DNA of 64,000 nucleotides from Actinocrispum wychmicini. Lineage in GTDB: Bacteria; Actinomycetota; Actinomycetes; Mycobacteriales; Pseudonocardiaceae. The notes under the pieces were generated by a model. It saw only the letters and a list, made by a program, of their open reading frames with translations, made no database searches and had not been told where the DNA came from. This document shows positions 36,001-43,302 of the stretch, piece after piece (positions within the stretch are counted from its first letter, which is position 1; the number at the start of each line of letters is the position of its first letter). The DNA lies in assembly GCF_004345645.1 (NCBI RefSeq), contig NZ_SLWS01000007.1, positions 186,001 to 250,000 on the forward strand, read 5' to 3'. The position numbers and the translations under genes are program-made.

Positions 36001-37424
36001 AGCACGTCGTGCAGGCGATAGCTATCGTGTTCCTGCTGCTCCACGAAGTTCAGCTCGAACAACTCGTCCAGCAGGTGCGCGGCCCGGCGGATGGTCGCCG
36101 TGGTCAACTCGCCGTCCGATATCGCCCCGGTGATCACGTCCAGGGTGACCGTCGTGTTCGGCAACAGGCCGAGAGCACGGACCAGTTGGACCTGGTCCGT
36201 CGTTAGGTGCTCGTAGCTGTACTCGATGATGGCGGCCATCGAGCGCTGACCGGCGGACAGTTCGGCCAGCCCGTGATCCGGGTCGGCCATCCGTTCCAGG
36301 TACTCCCGGACGGCCAGCTTCGGCCGGCTCCTCACCTGTGCGGCAGCGATCAGCACCGCCAGCGGCAGCCCGCCGCACACCTCCGCCAGGGAACCGCTTT
36401 CCTCAGCGCTCAGCCTGGATGCCCTGCCAGCGGCTAGTTCCGCAGCGTCATCAAGCGCCAATGGCTCGATCTCGACCAGATCGACACCGTCTACATCCAG
36501 CCCGGTCAGCCGGGACCTGCTGGTGCACACCACGGCGAACCCGTCGTCGATACCGAGCAGTTCCCGCAGCGCCCCCTCGGTGGCGACATTGTCGACCACG
36601 ACCAGGATTCGGCGGCCAGCCAGCATAGCCCGCAGCCGCGTGCGCTGTTGCTGATGGGTCTCGTTCGGCCGCGTGCCAGCGTCCATCACATCCGACAACA
36701 GTCCAACGAGATCGGCGCCACCAGGCGGCACCTCAAGCAGGTACTGCCCATCTGGGAACTGCTCGGCGGCGGACTCCGCCAACGCGAGTGCGAATTCGGT
36801 TTTGCCCACGCCCGGGGGGCCGGTGATCACCACCAGCGGACGGCAATCCCGCGGCGTGACCAACATTTCCCGAGTACGTGCCAGGTCCGGACCCCGGCCG
36901 ACCAGCGCTCGGGCCCTACGCGGCAGTCCAACTGGCCGGGCGGTGGGCACGGACAGGTACCGTTGGCAGATCCAGCGCAGCCCGGGTTTGGCCAGCTCCT
37001 CGGCCAGCGCGTTGCCGTCGATGACCTCCAACGCGAGGCTGTGCTCGTTCCACGCCCATTCGACCAACGCAGTGCGTTTGTCTACGCGTAGGTCAGATCC
37101 GCACAGCGCGTAGACCATGTCGACCGAGCCGCCGGCCATGATCCCACGGATGTCAGACCTGATCTTGCCTGGCAGCCGGTCCTCGGCGGTCAGCGTGCAG
37201 GCAAACACCAGCTTGCGGCCGTCACGCTCACCCCGAAAGGACTCGAAGTCCCGCCCCTGATCGCCGCCACCCGCCACGGGTCCGGTCGCCGGCAGGAGGT
37301 TCGTGCAGATCCCGGTCTCTCGCACGAAGTGGCGGCAGAGCGTCTCGAACTCGTGGTGGCCGTTGTCCGGGCTCATCCTGGACAGGGCGTACCGGATCAG
37401 CAGCTTCGCCTCGGCTGGGTTCAT
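33033..37424 (-). CDS. STAND (NB-ARC)-TPR protein with nuclease-like N-terminus and SEC-C-like C-terminus
   Basis: I start it at ATG 37424 (MNPAEAKLLIRYALSRMSP), 1,463 residues; an upstream in-frame start at 37547 would add 41 poorly protein-like residues. Residues 20-160 resemble a restriction-endonuclease-like (Mrr/Cap4-type) domain: FETLCRHFVRE, GGGDQGRDFESFRG (acidic pair), then KLVFACTLTAED where the expected Q-x-K is F-A-C-T. An NB-ARC ATPase follows: Walker A ITGPPGVGKTEFA at 200-212, Walker B RRILVVVDNV, CTSRSRLTGLD, CGGLPLAV. Residues about 520-1190 are roughly fifteen TPR-like repeats. Near the end are a CFACG...HSTCH pair and a SEC-C-like CFCTPRTNRKYKNCCG. This layout matches Avs-type antiphage sensors; a signalling regulator is the alternative. 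No second gene appears to belong to it. Confidence 0.75.
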   Translation of the reverse strand: MNPAEAKLLIRYALSRMSPDNGHHEFETLCRHFVRETGICTNLLPATGPVAGGGDQGRDFESFRGERDGRKLVFACTLTAEDRLPGKIRSDIRGIMAGGSVDMVYALCGSDLRVDKRTALVEWAWNEHSLALEVIDGNALAEELAKPGLRWICQRYLSVPTARPVGLPRRARALVGRGPDLARTREMLVTPRDCRPLVVITGPPGVGKTEFALALAESAAEQFPDGQYLLEVPPGGADLVGLLSDVMDAGTRPNETHQQQRTRLRAMLAGRRILVVVDNVATEGALRELLGIDDGFAVVCTSRSRLTGLDVDGVDLVEIEPLALDDAAELAAGRASRLSAEESGSLAEVCGGLPLAVLIAAAQVRSRPKLAVREYLERMADPDHGLAELSAGQRSMAAIIEYSYEHLTTDQVQLVRALGLLPNTTVTLDVITGAISDGELTTATIRRAAHLLDELFELNFVEQQEHDSYRLHDVLYRFARMKAADAEQTWREQVILNGCLAYAARLRYAAESIGFLDKEATIPAETNRGALAVLEATRGGALAMAEAACKAQLWDRAVTLADILIHVLRYLSHWDELTRACRCIRQAGELTGNQQWLASALHNLGTAEAHRGNSNEAIDLFRQSSEVARAAGDAHKAAAAYSSYGGLLLSLGHTAEGIDAVRRTLRTWRAFDDDAMLAQSLDNLGIAHMDNGQLDKAEQYLRNAVEVATRAGLIGLLANLDTHLAVVLRLSGKDDDARARSMSALRRARAMGSREIEAEALMELGLSNVAVDGEQPNEALRTALRIYREIGDAQGQVTALRALGVRSRYAGEVDEAMAALAECVDLSLRIGDAAQAARAMAHLARLYGDMGQHDDAEQMFKQGVEIAESTGNDLLVAEVIEEQAILLRQVGRTDRAIPLLRRTVATLAKGGPSPSLAATQTLLGEALVHNNLWHEAGRVLRPIADAPAGTVKPSVRAEAFRHLAAMYSRRQLREEAIHAARKAVELAESSGAALELMRSRLTLGNVLARMDKWAEAAAEYDLALPVAAANRDHLTMLTIFSNQAGCIAKLGDLDKAMDQMRQSTELASRLGMTDLEAVLRHNLGAQLAQCNATAEAIVEFTKSRDLALSLDNASRIGEAEMSLARAYEAQGNEALALIAVSKARAAFQSYGDWSAAARALVLEVAIRCPDGDNADIVRILQAMRDLPKGLTAALLSAMGVTGELATVTGRRIHVAREVRERLADVDLEPLLERMAQGRRFCFACGQPLEESGEAQLLVVVSPAPQDRVTLVHSTCHPSGVIWYPGEVTGLTDGQFETECIVFSGLAGIVVDCYGGIGIDDNGKTIDTVLESLRDFGFSEVNSAGEVAEVDSVLEAVLDRDRLTILAGDKPLIRDMSLSFLPIWYRATRKGVLVAAFGRNLQGMVSDDSSSLTRAIDQGRLVVAAMRLTVRLPSRGRLCFCTPRTNRKYKNCCGHPDGESHQDD

Positions 37425-38178
37425 CACGGTCGGTGACCCTAGCCCAACCCACCGACAATTCACGGACGCGCCGGGCGGAGTTCGTTCGGATGCTTGCGTC
37501 GACTTCGCCCCCGACCTGTCAGGCTGGCGTCCCATCGCTGCTGCCATGTCTGGCCCTGGTAGTTGGTCACCTACATCAGGATGATCCGAGCGGGTTGGCC
37601 GCGCTCCTGGCAGATGGCCGGCGCGCCTTGCCAGACGTGGTCACCAGACGGGCGAGGTCAAAGCGGAGGAAGTCCTAACTCTGCTCTTGCTCCGAGTCCT
37701 CGGTCAGCGAAGGTGTCGGTGACCCGGCTTCGATGTTCTGAGCAGCGAGACGACATTGCGACGGGTCAGCCTTCCCGCGCCTCGACCTCGCTTTGGAAGA
37801 ACACCCGATGCGTGTCATCGTTGTCAGCCCACAGGATGAGCTTCACCGCCACCACGTCAGCGGTCTGTTGGTCGATGGCCTTCACGACTCAACCGCACCG
37901 CCCTCGCGCTGCTGACCGACGACCGGGAAAGCGCCGCCACCGCGCTGGTTCTCCTTCGGCACGACCACCTACCGGTCCACTACCACACGCGCCTCGATCT
38001 CAATTTCGCTGACGCGAGCACACAACCCACACGTGTTGCTCGGTGCCCCTCTCCGGCGACGAGCCCGGGGTGTGCTGCGAAGGATGGTCCGCAGCAGACA
38101 CAACAAGAGTCGCACGTGTCTGATGGACCGTTTACAGCGCATGCAAACTTTCCGGACAACCGGCCCTGTTGGAGCGGT
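37425..38178. other. Gene-poor stretch with decayed coding pieces
   Basis: No intact gene is supported. On the minus strand 37885-37766 reads VKAIDQQTADVVAVKLILWA and DNDDTHRVFFQSEVEAREG, 39 codons that look protein-like. Plus-strand codons at about 37890-38010 read NRTALALLTDDRESAATALV and LLRHDHLPVHYHTRLDLNFA, also protein-like, without a start. Both look like fragments of unidentified actinobacterial genes, probably from the integrative element represented by the DUF2637 gene to the right. Confidence 0.35.
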
Positions 38179-38961
38179 TCAGCCGTTGCTGACTGCGGCT
38201 CTATCCATGGATCGAACAGTTGACGCCAGTTCACGGGCTCGGGATGAGCTGATGTGGAGTTGCTTGCGGAGCGTTTCCGCCAAGACTGGGCGGTTTCGCT
38301 GTGTCCAGTGGCGCTCGTTGATCCGCACCGCGGCATTCAAGTGATCACCCAGCACCGCCGGCGATGAACCCGAAAGCACCGGCGTAGTTGCACCGTCTTG
38401 TGGCACGGGTGCGGGCTTGACCTTGTCGTTGCCGCTGATCAGGTCGTGAAGCCGGGAGTGCGCCTCCGCCGCAAACGGGGCGATGCCGAGCATCCACAAT
38501 AGATCTGCGGGCGCCTTTTGCTTCCACTGGCGACCGAAGTGGACACGCAGCAGAGTGCGAGTGCGCCGAAGCTGAGCTTCCATGTCCAACGCAGCGCGGT
38601 AGCTGGCAATCTGCCACAGCACCATTCGCCTCCACAGCAGGAACGTTGGCCACGGCGACAGTATCCATCGCCCCAACGGGATCCGGTCGCGGACATAACC
38701 CGCAGCGCCACCAGCACGCCTCAGCAGAACCCTGCGGCCTGCTTCGACCATGACCAGCAGCATCAGCGGCGCTACGGCATACAGACCGATAGCAACGGGA
38801 TCTGGCCAGCCCGCAGACACGTTCGCGGCGACGGTGCCGACCGCGAGCAGACGGGCCAACTGTCGAAGCCAACCGATCGGATGCGCCGTCCACGCCAGGA
38901 CGAGGTCTAGGACCACGACTCCGACGAGCCCGCCATCGATCCCGATGGGCACCATCGGCAT
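38179..38961 (-). CDS. DUF2637-type membrane protein of an actinomycete conjugative element, truncated
   Basis: The 260-residue protein has two to three remaining membrane segments (VPIGIDGGLVGVVVLDLVLA, LLAVGTVAANVSAGWPDPVA, VAPLMLLVMVEAGRRVLL) and a basic amphipathic RIPLGRWILSPWPTFLLWRR, typical of DUF2637 proteins of pSAM2-like integrative elements. The C-terminus has a small HTH-like end (LAETLRKQLHISSSRAREL). The beginning is shorter than usual, missing about two helices before the conserved P-x-x-IDG, so it is probably a 5'-truncated remnant. No integrase, Rep or TraB gene remains nearby. Confidence 0.6.
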   Translation of the reverse strand: MPMVPIGIDGGLVGVVVLDLVLAWTAHPIGWLRQLARLLAVGTVAANVSAGWPDPVAIGLYAVAPLMLLVMVEAGRRVLLRRAGGAAGYVRDRIPLGRWILSPWPTFLLWRRMVLWQIASYRAALDMEAQLRRTRTLLRVHFGRQWKQKAPADLLWMLGIAPFAAEAHSRLHDLISGNDKVKPAPVPQDGATTPVLSGSSPAVLGDHLNAAVRINERHWTQRNRPVLAETLRKQLHISSSRARELASTVRSMDRAAVSNG

Positions 38962-39006
38962 ACGCGCCGGTTAAGGCGGTGGCCACCCGCGAACACCGTG
39001 GCCGCC

Positions 39007-39198
39007 ATGACCGACCAGGACGTGCTGGTGGCCGTGAGCTTCTGGCGGCTGAACGAGAGCGCAGCGGTCGCGGACGAGCAGGCACGTACGCACGGCGCCA
39101 AGGTCTTCGCCATCACCGACACCGCCCAGACGAAGGCCGCGATCAAGCGGCCGGGGTGCGATGGTGCCGGTTCGAACTGCTCCACCGGCAGCCCATGA
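39007..39198 (+). pseudogene. SIS-domain fragment (RpiR/MurR type)
   Basis: ATG 39007 starts MTDQDVLVAVSFWRLNESAA, continuing VADEQARTHGAKVFAITDTA. This is a piece of the sugar-isomerase (SIS) fold seen in the C-terminal half of RpiR-family regulators. The fold is cut after about 45 residues and the last codons are unrelated. No HTH is attached. The following 39199-39382 holds no recognisable gene. Confidence 0.45.
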
Positions 39199-39382
39199 GC
39201 CTCGGCTGGTGCAGTGACCGGATAGGTTCGCCTGGTTTGTCAGGCCGCTGTGGTGATGGGGCGTCCTCCCCTGTGGATGCTTTCTCGCTGCGGATGCGTG
39301 CTCGTTCTCGGCGTGGCGCGGCCAGAACCCTCGGGTGGCGATCGCCGCTGCCACGGCAAGGAGAATCTCGTGGTTCGCGGGC

Positions 39383-40258
39383 CTATCGGAGGAACTCGAC
39401 TCGCAGGCCGTCTTGACGCAAGACGATCAGCTTGCCATGAGTACTGGCCCACACCCTCGGGATGAGGAAGTACGATCCCCCGTCTACAAAGGCCAGTCGC
39501 AGACCCTCGTAGCGGTGGTGGTAGCCATCCGCGCCCCCTGGCAGCGTCGTCTTGCTTGCGTCGGCCTGGTCCAATTGTAGATCTTCCTTGCTGTAGAGCA
39601 GCACAGGCTTGGTGTTCTGCTCGGGGTACTCGATCACTTGTCGGGCCAGGCCGCGTCCTACCACTTTGGCGAAACCGTCGACACCCGCGAACAGGAGCAG
39701 AGCCACCAGGAAACCTGTCAACAGTGTGGTAACGAGGCCGGGCTCATCCAGGGCCCTGCGACGGGAGGTGGGCAGTTTTCTCCATACTGCCCTCCGCAAT
39801 GCGTTGCCATACCAGACACTCAATATCACGACTGCCAGCAAGAACGGCGCAAAGAGTTCAACATATGCACGTGGAAGCGGCCCGAGCAGGGCGAGCACTC
39901 CACCGATTGCCACCAGCCCGAGCGCTCCGAACGGCACCATCATGGAGATTCGCAATACCGACCGCAGGCGCCGAGGATCGCCAAGTCGGGTCCGCAGCCG
40001 CCGGTCCAACCACAGCAGAACCAGTGCGATGCCAGTGATCAGGACCAGCGGCACGTACAGCGCGCCGACGCTGCGCGCCAGGTAGGCGGGTATCGAGGGT
40101 TCCTGCAGGAGGCTCGCGTCAAAGCCCAAAGCCGAGCACTGTGCAATCCGTCGTACTTGTGCGAAGTAGACCAGCAAGGCGACGACCAGCGTCACCGGCG
40201 GTATGACCGTGGTCAACCATTCCACCCAGGCTGGTCGACCATGGGACTGCTCAGCCAC
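39383..40258 (-). CDS. Integral membrane protein of unknown function
   Basis: GTG 40258 starts a 291-residue protein with about five hydrophobic segments: WLTTVIPPVTLVVALLVYFA, YVPLVLITGIALVLLWL, MMVPFGALGLVAIGGVLALLG, LFAPFLLAVVILSVWYG and LLTGFLVALLLFAGVDGF. A soluble C-terminal region of about 85 residues follows (VLLYSKEDLQLDQADASKT ... VDGGSYFLIPRVW). No family recognised. Its start overlaps the end of the upstream lipoprotein gene, so the two are co-translated and may act together at the membrane. Confidence 0.75.
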   Translation of the reverse strand: MAEQSHGRPAWVEWLTTVIPPVTLVVALLVYFAQVRRIAQCSALGFDASLLQEPSIPAYLARSVGALYVPLVLITGIALVLLWLDRRLRTRLGDPRRLRSVLRISMMVPFGALGLVAIGGVLALLGPLPRAYVELFAPFLLAVVILSVWYGNALRRAVWRKLPTSRRRALDEPGLVTTLLTGFLVALLLFAGVDGFAKVVGRGLARQVIEYPEQNTKPVLLYSKEDLQLDQADASKTTLPGGADGYHHRYEGLRLAFVDGGSYFLIPRVWASTHGKLIVLRQDGLRVEFLR

Positions 40259-40886
40259 TACATGCTTTCTGAGGAGTCACCGTAGGCGCGGTGAAACGGA
40301 TTCGGGCGTTTGGAAAGCGGTGATGGGCGTCGACGAGGCGAGCGAGAAGCCCAAGAGCGAGCTTGTCGGCGCAGAAGGCCACGCTGCCGACCGCGTCGAG
40401 CGATTTTTGGGCGTCCTTCCACTTTGCGGGGTCCTTGTCGGAGGCGGCGGTGCAGGCATTGCGAAGACCAACGTAAAGAGTGGTCGTTGTGGCGTCGTCG
40501 CCCAATGAGCCGATCGCCGCACAGTCTCGGCTGGTGAAGGCCGCTTTCCAGGCGGGAGGGGCCAGTTCGACAGGAGGTCCTTCGCAACTCTTGACCGGGG
40601 GTCGACTGCTTACCGATGAAGGCGCAGAAGTAGCAGGCCGAGACGTGCAGCTGGGTGGTGCGGGTCCCACTGGACCGGGTGGCACCCAGGCGATATCAAC
40701 GGAGTCCTGGCCCTTCGTCCGCGGAGAAGTCGTGGTCTTGGGCGGGCCTACCGTGTCCGTTGGAAAAGACGAGCCGCTGGGTGGCGTGACGTGGGCATCC
40801 ACCGACGGGGGTGGTGCCACATCTTGGGCGCACGCGGTTACCCACAGCAGTATCAGAATGTGCGCCAGCACTCGTACTCGGACCAT
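40251..40886 (-). CDS. Lipoprotein of unknown function
   Basis: Start chosen at ATG 40886 because AGGAGACAGGC precedes it and the product opens with a lipoprotein signal, MVRVRVLAHILILLWVTACAQ, lipobox VTAC with the modified Cys at residue 19. The earlier in-frame start at 40958 would add a hydrophilic leader incompatible with export. A Pro/Ser/Thr-rich linker leads to a C-terminal domain with spaced cysteines (KSCEGPP, SRDCAAIG, LRNACTAA, VAFCADKL, KACSG), probably paired as disulfides outside the cell. It overlaps the membrane-protein gene by 8 bp. Function unknown. Confidence 0.75.
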   Translation of the reverse strand: MVRVRVLAHILILLWVTACAQDVAPPPSVDAHVTPPSGSSFPTDTVGPPKTTTSPRTKGQDSVDIAWVPPGPVGPAPPSCTSRPATSAPSSVSSRPPVKSCEGPPVELAPPAWKAAFTSRDCAAIGSLGDDATTTTLYVGLRNACTAASDKDPAKWKDAQKSLDAVGSVAFCADKLALGLLARLVDAHHRFPNARIRFTAPTVTPQKACSG

Positions 40887-40958
40887 GCCTGTCTCCTCGC
40901 CCCTGCTTGTCCTGTCAGCGGTGACGGCGGATTTGTTAGCTTTAGTGTGAGTATTCAC

Positions 40959-41382
40959 CCGACCGGTGGCCCGATACGGAGGCCGGGTTCCTCGCGGCGA
41001 GCGCCACGATCATGGCAACGACCAGCACCTTGCCATTGATCAATGACTCGGTCGGCACGATCCTCCGAACCGACGAGCATCCGTTACCTGGAGAGTCGGG
41101 TGTGGTGGTGGAACCGTGACAGCGCGGACGGCTATGGCGAGCACGATGTGCAGGCAAGGGTGGTGTGCGGCGGATCTGGGAAGGGGCGCGTCCGAAGTGG
41201 TTCTTTGCCCTTCGCCCAAGTCGACCCGACAACTCCGCGGCCAGCCGGACATTTTCTCCGGCCCGGCGGATCTCATAGCGAGTGCACAGTCGCAGCACAC
41301 TGGCTTGGACGACCATGCCGTCGCAGCATCGTTTACGTTGGCCATGACGACGTGATCGCGTCGGGAGTCGGGGAGGAATCAG
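40959..41382. other. Intergenic region upstream of the TAP-type hydrolase
   Basis: About 420 bp between divergent transcription units. Short open frames exist on both strands, but none has a convincing ribosome binding site, motif or family resemblance. It should contain the promoters of the lipoprotein operon and of the hydrolase; no specific site is identifiable by eye. Confidence 0.35.
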
Positions 41383-42819
41383 ATGCGCAGGAGCTTGTCC
41401 CTGGTGCTCGGCGTCGCCGCAGCTGCGGCCGCACTGGTACCGGGGGTGTCGGCGGCAGCCACGCCGAGTGCGGTGCAGTGGAGGGCGTGCCCGGAGGATG
41501 CCGCGTGGCCCGGCCTGGAGTGCTCGACGGTCCAGGTGCCGCTGGACTACCGGCAGCCGAACGGGCGGAAGATCGACATCGCGATCTCCCGGCTGGCGAG
41601 CCAGCACCCGGCGCAGCGGCGCGGGGTGCTGCTCACCAACCCGGGTGGTCCGGGCCAGGGCGGGCTCCAGTGGGCGGGTCAGCTTGGCCAGGGGCTGCCC
41701 CAGGCCGTGCGGGACGCCTACGACGTGATCGGGATGGATCCGCGCGGCGTCGGCCACAGCACGCCAGTGACCTGTGATCTCACCGAGGAGCAGAAGGCAC
41801 AGGGCAACCTGCCGTACGCGAACAATCCTGGCGATGTGGTGAAACAGGCCGGAATCGCCAAAACCGTCGCCCAGCAGTGCGCCACCTCGGAAACCGGGTA
41901 CCTGCTGCAGCACGTCACCACCGCGAACGCGGCTCGCGATCTGGACCGGATCCGGGCAGCCCTCGGCGAGCCGAAGATCTCGTACCACGGCGTTTCCTAC
42001 GGCACCTATCTCGGCGCGGTGTACACGCAGCTGTTCCCGCAGCGCACCGACCGGATCGTGCTCGACAGCAACCTCGGGCCGGGCGGGTACGACCGCACGG
42101 CCATGCGGCTGTTCGGTCGTGGCATGGCCGACCGGTTCCCGGATTTCGCGAAGTTCGCCGCCGCGGACAACGCGACATACGGACTGGGCGCCACACCCGA
42201 GGAGGTGACGGCGAAGTTCTTCGAGCTCGCCGCGCGGCTGGACCGCAAACCGGTCGGTGGGGTCGATGGTTCGCTGTTCCGCGGCCTCACCTTCGGCATC
42301 CTCTTCAGCGACTTCCGTATGCCGGAGCTGGCCGGGAACTGGCGGCTGCTCGACCGGGGCCAGCCACTGCCACCAGCCGTGCCCGCGTCCGACAATGCCT
42401 CCGCCGCCCGGCTCTACACCCTCTGCGGCGACTCCAACTGGCCGAAGTCGGTGCTGCGGTATCAAGTGGATGTCGAGGTCGACCGAGTCAAGTACCCGAT
42501 GCTAGGCGCCTCCGGGGCCAACATCACGCCGTGTGCGTTCTGGCCGGCCGAGCCGGTCGAACCGCCTGTGCGCATCACCGGCGAGGGCCCGTCGAATGTG
42601 CTCCTGCTGCAGAACCTCCGCGACCCGGGAACGCCGCTGGCCGGTGCCCAGAAGCTGCGGCGGGCCTTCGGTGACCGGGCCAGGATGGTGACCGTCGACG
42701 CCGGTGGGCACGGTTCGCTGTTCGCCAAGAACAAATGCGGTGACAACGCGGTGACCACGTTCCTCACCACCGGGCAGCGACCGGCGCGGGATCTCGCCTG
42801 CGCAGCCGAGACCGGCTGA
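41383..42819 (+). CDS. Secreted TAP-type alpha/beta hydrolase (tripeptidyl aminopeptidase-like)
   Basis: 478 residues with a signal peptide (MRRSLSLVLGVAAAAAALVP ending VSAAA). The hydrolase core has the oxyanion loop LLTNPGGPGQGG, GMDPRGVGHS, nucleophile elbow GVSYG, Asp in LLLQNLRDPGTP and His in VDAGGHGSLF. The C-terminal TAP domain contains CAFWPAEP and a CxxD pair in NKCGDNAV. Length, motifs and cysteines match actinomycete extracellular tripeptidyl aminopeptidases (SlpD/SlpE-like), which trim N-terminal tripeptides from secreted proteins. Expected location: outside the cell. GTCGGGGAGGAA precedes the ATG. Appears intact. Confidence 0.9.
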   Translation: MRRSLSLVLGVAAAAAALVPGVSAAATPSAVQWRACPEDAAWPGLECSTVQVPLDYRQPNGRKIDIAISRLASQHPAQRRGVLLTNPGGPGQGGLQWAGQLGQGLPQAVRDAYDVIGMDPRGVGHSTPVTCDLTEEQKAQGNLPYANNPGDVVKQAGIAKTVAQQCATSETGYLLQHVTTANAARDLDRIRAALGEPKISYHGVSYGTYLGAVYTQLFPQRTDRIVLDSNLGPGGYDRTAMRLFGRGMADRFPDFAKFAAADNATYGLGATPEEVTAKFFELAARLDRKPVGGVDGSLFRGLTFGILFSDFRMPELAGNWRLLDRGQPLPPAVPASDNASAARLYTLCGDSNWPKSVLRYQVDVEVDRVKYPMLGASGANITPCAFWPAEPVEPPVRITGEGPSNVLLLQNLRDPGTPLAGAQKLRRAFGDRARMVTVDAGGHGSLFAKNKCGDNAVTTFLTTGQRPARDLACAAETG

Positions 42820-42899
42820 CCGGATAGCCTGGACAGCACCACGTCGAGTGCACGCGGCAGGACGAGACCTGGGACACCGAAACCGCGATCCGGAGATCG

Positions 42900-43295
42900 C
42901 GACGGACGCGGGTGGCCATCACTCGCCTGTTCCGACCCGCTGCCCGGTTGTGCGAGTTCTCGCCGAAGCACGTCGTGCAGCGAGCGGGGAGGCTGCCCGG
43001 TGATTCGCTTGACGCTGTCGGTGACGTGATTCCCGAAGCGACAAAGGGTGTCGACCTGAGCCAGCATGGCTGCGAGGACGAGATCGTCGCCGGGGCAGCT
43101 TCTCGTCGGTCAACGCGCGCCGCCGCAGTCGCGATGTCGGCGACATCGACGAAACCGACGGCCGCACCACGGCCCACTCGTCGAAGATCTCGGGAAGGGC
43201 CTGATGCACGCGAATCGGCTATCCGGTTCAGTAGCTCACACAGTTGCCGGACCAGGTCGGCGGAGGTCCGGAACGTACGCCGCGGTTGGGCTGGA
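42900..43295 (-). pseudogene. NmrA/SDR-like NAD(P)-binding protein, C-terminal remnant
   Basis: Pieces in three minus-strand frames together read LVRQLCELLNRIADSRA, EIFDEWAVVRPS, VGFVDVADIATAAAR, RALTDEKL and HVTDSVKRITGQPPRSLHDVLRREL. This is the C-terminal half of an NmrA-like atypical SDR. Multiple frameshifts show a long-dead gene. It borders the last eCIS-locus gene. Confidence 0.5.
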
Positions 43296-43302
43296 CGGTG
43301 GG

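Noticed and set aside
41040..41345. Possible 101-codon minus-strand gene upstream of the TAP hydrolase
   Set aside because: No ribosome binding site, domain or plausible composition; left as non-coding.
40942..42465. 507-codon minus-strand open frame opposite the TAP-type hydrolase
   Set aside because: The plus strand has signal peptide, GVSYG and GGHG in order; the antisense frame has no family resemblance and typical shadow composition.
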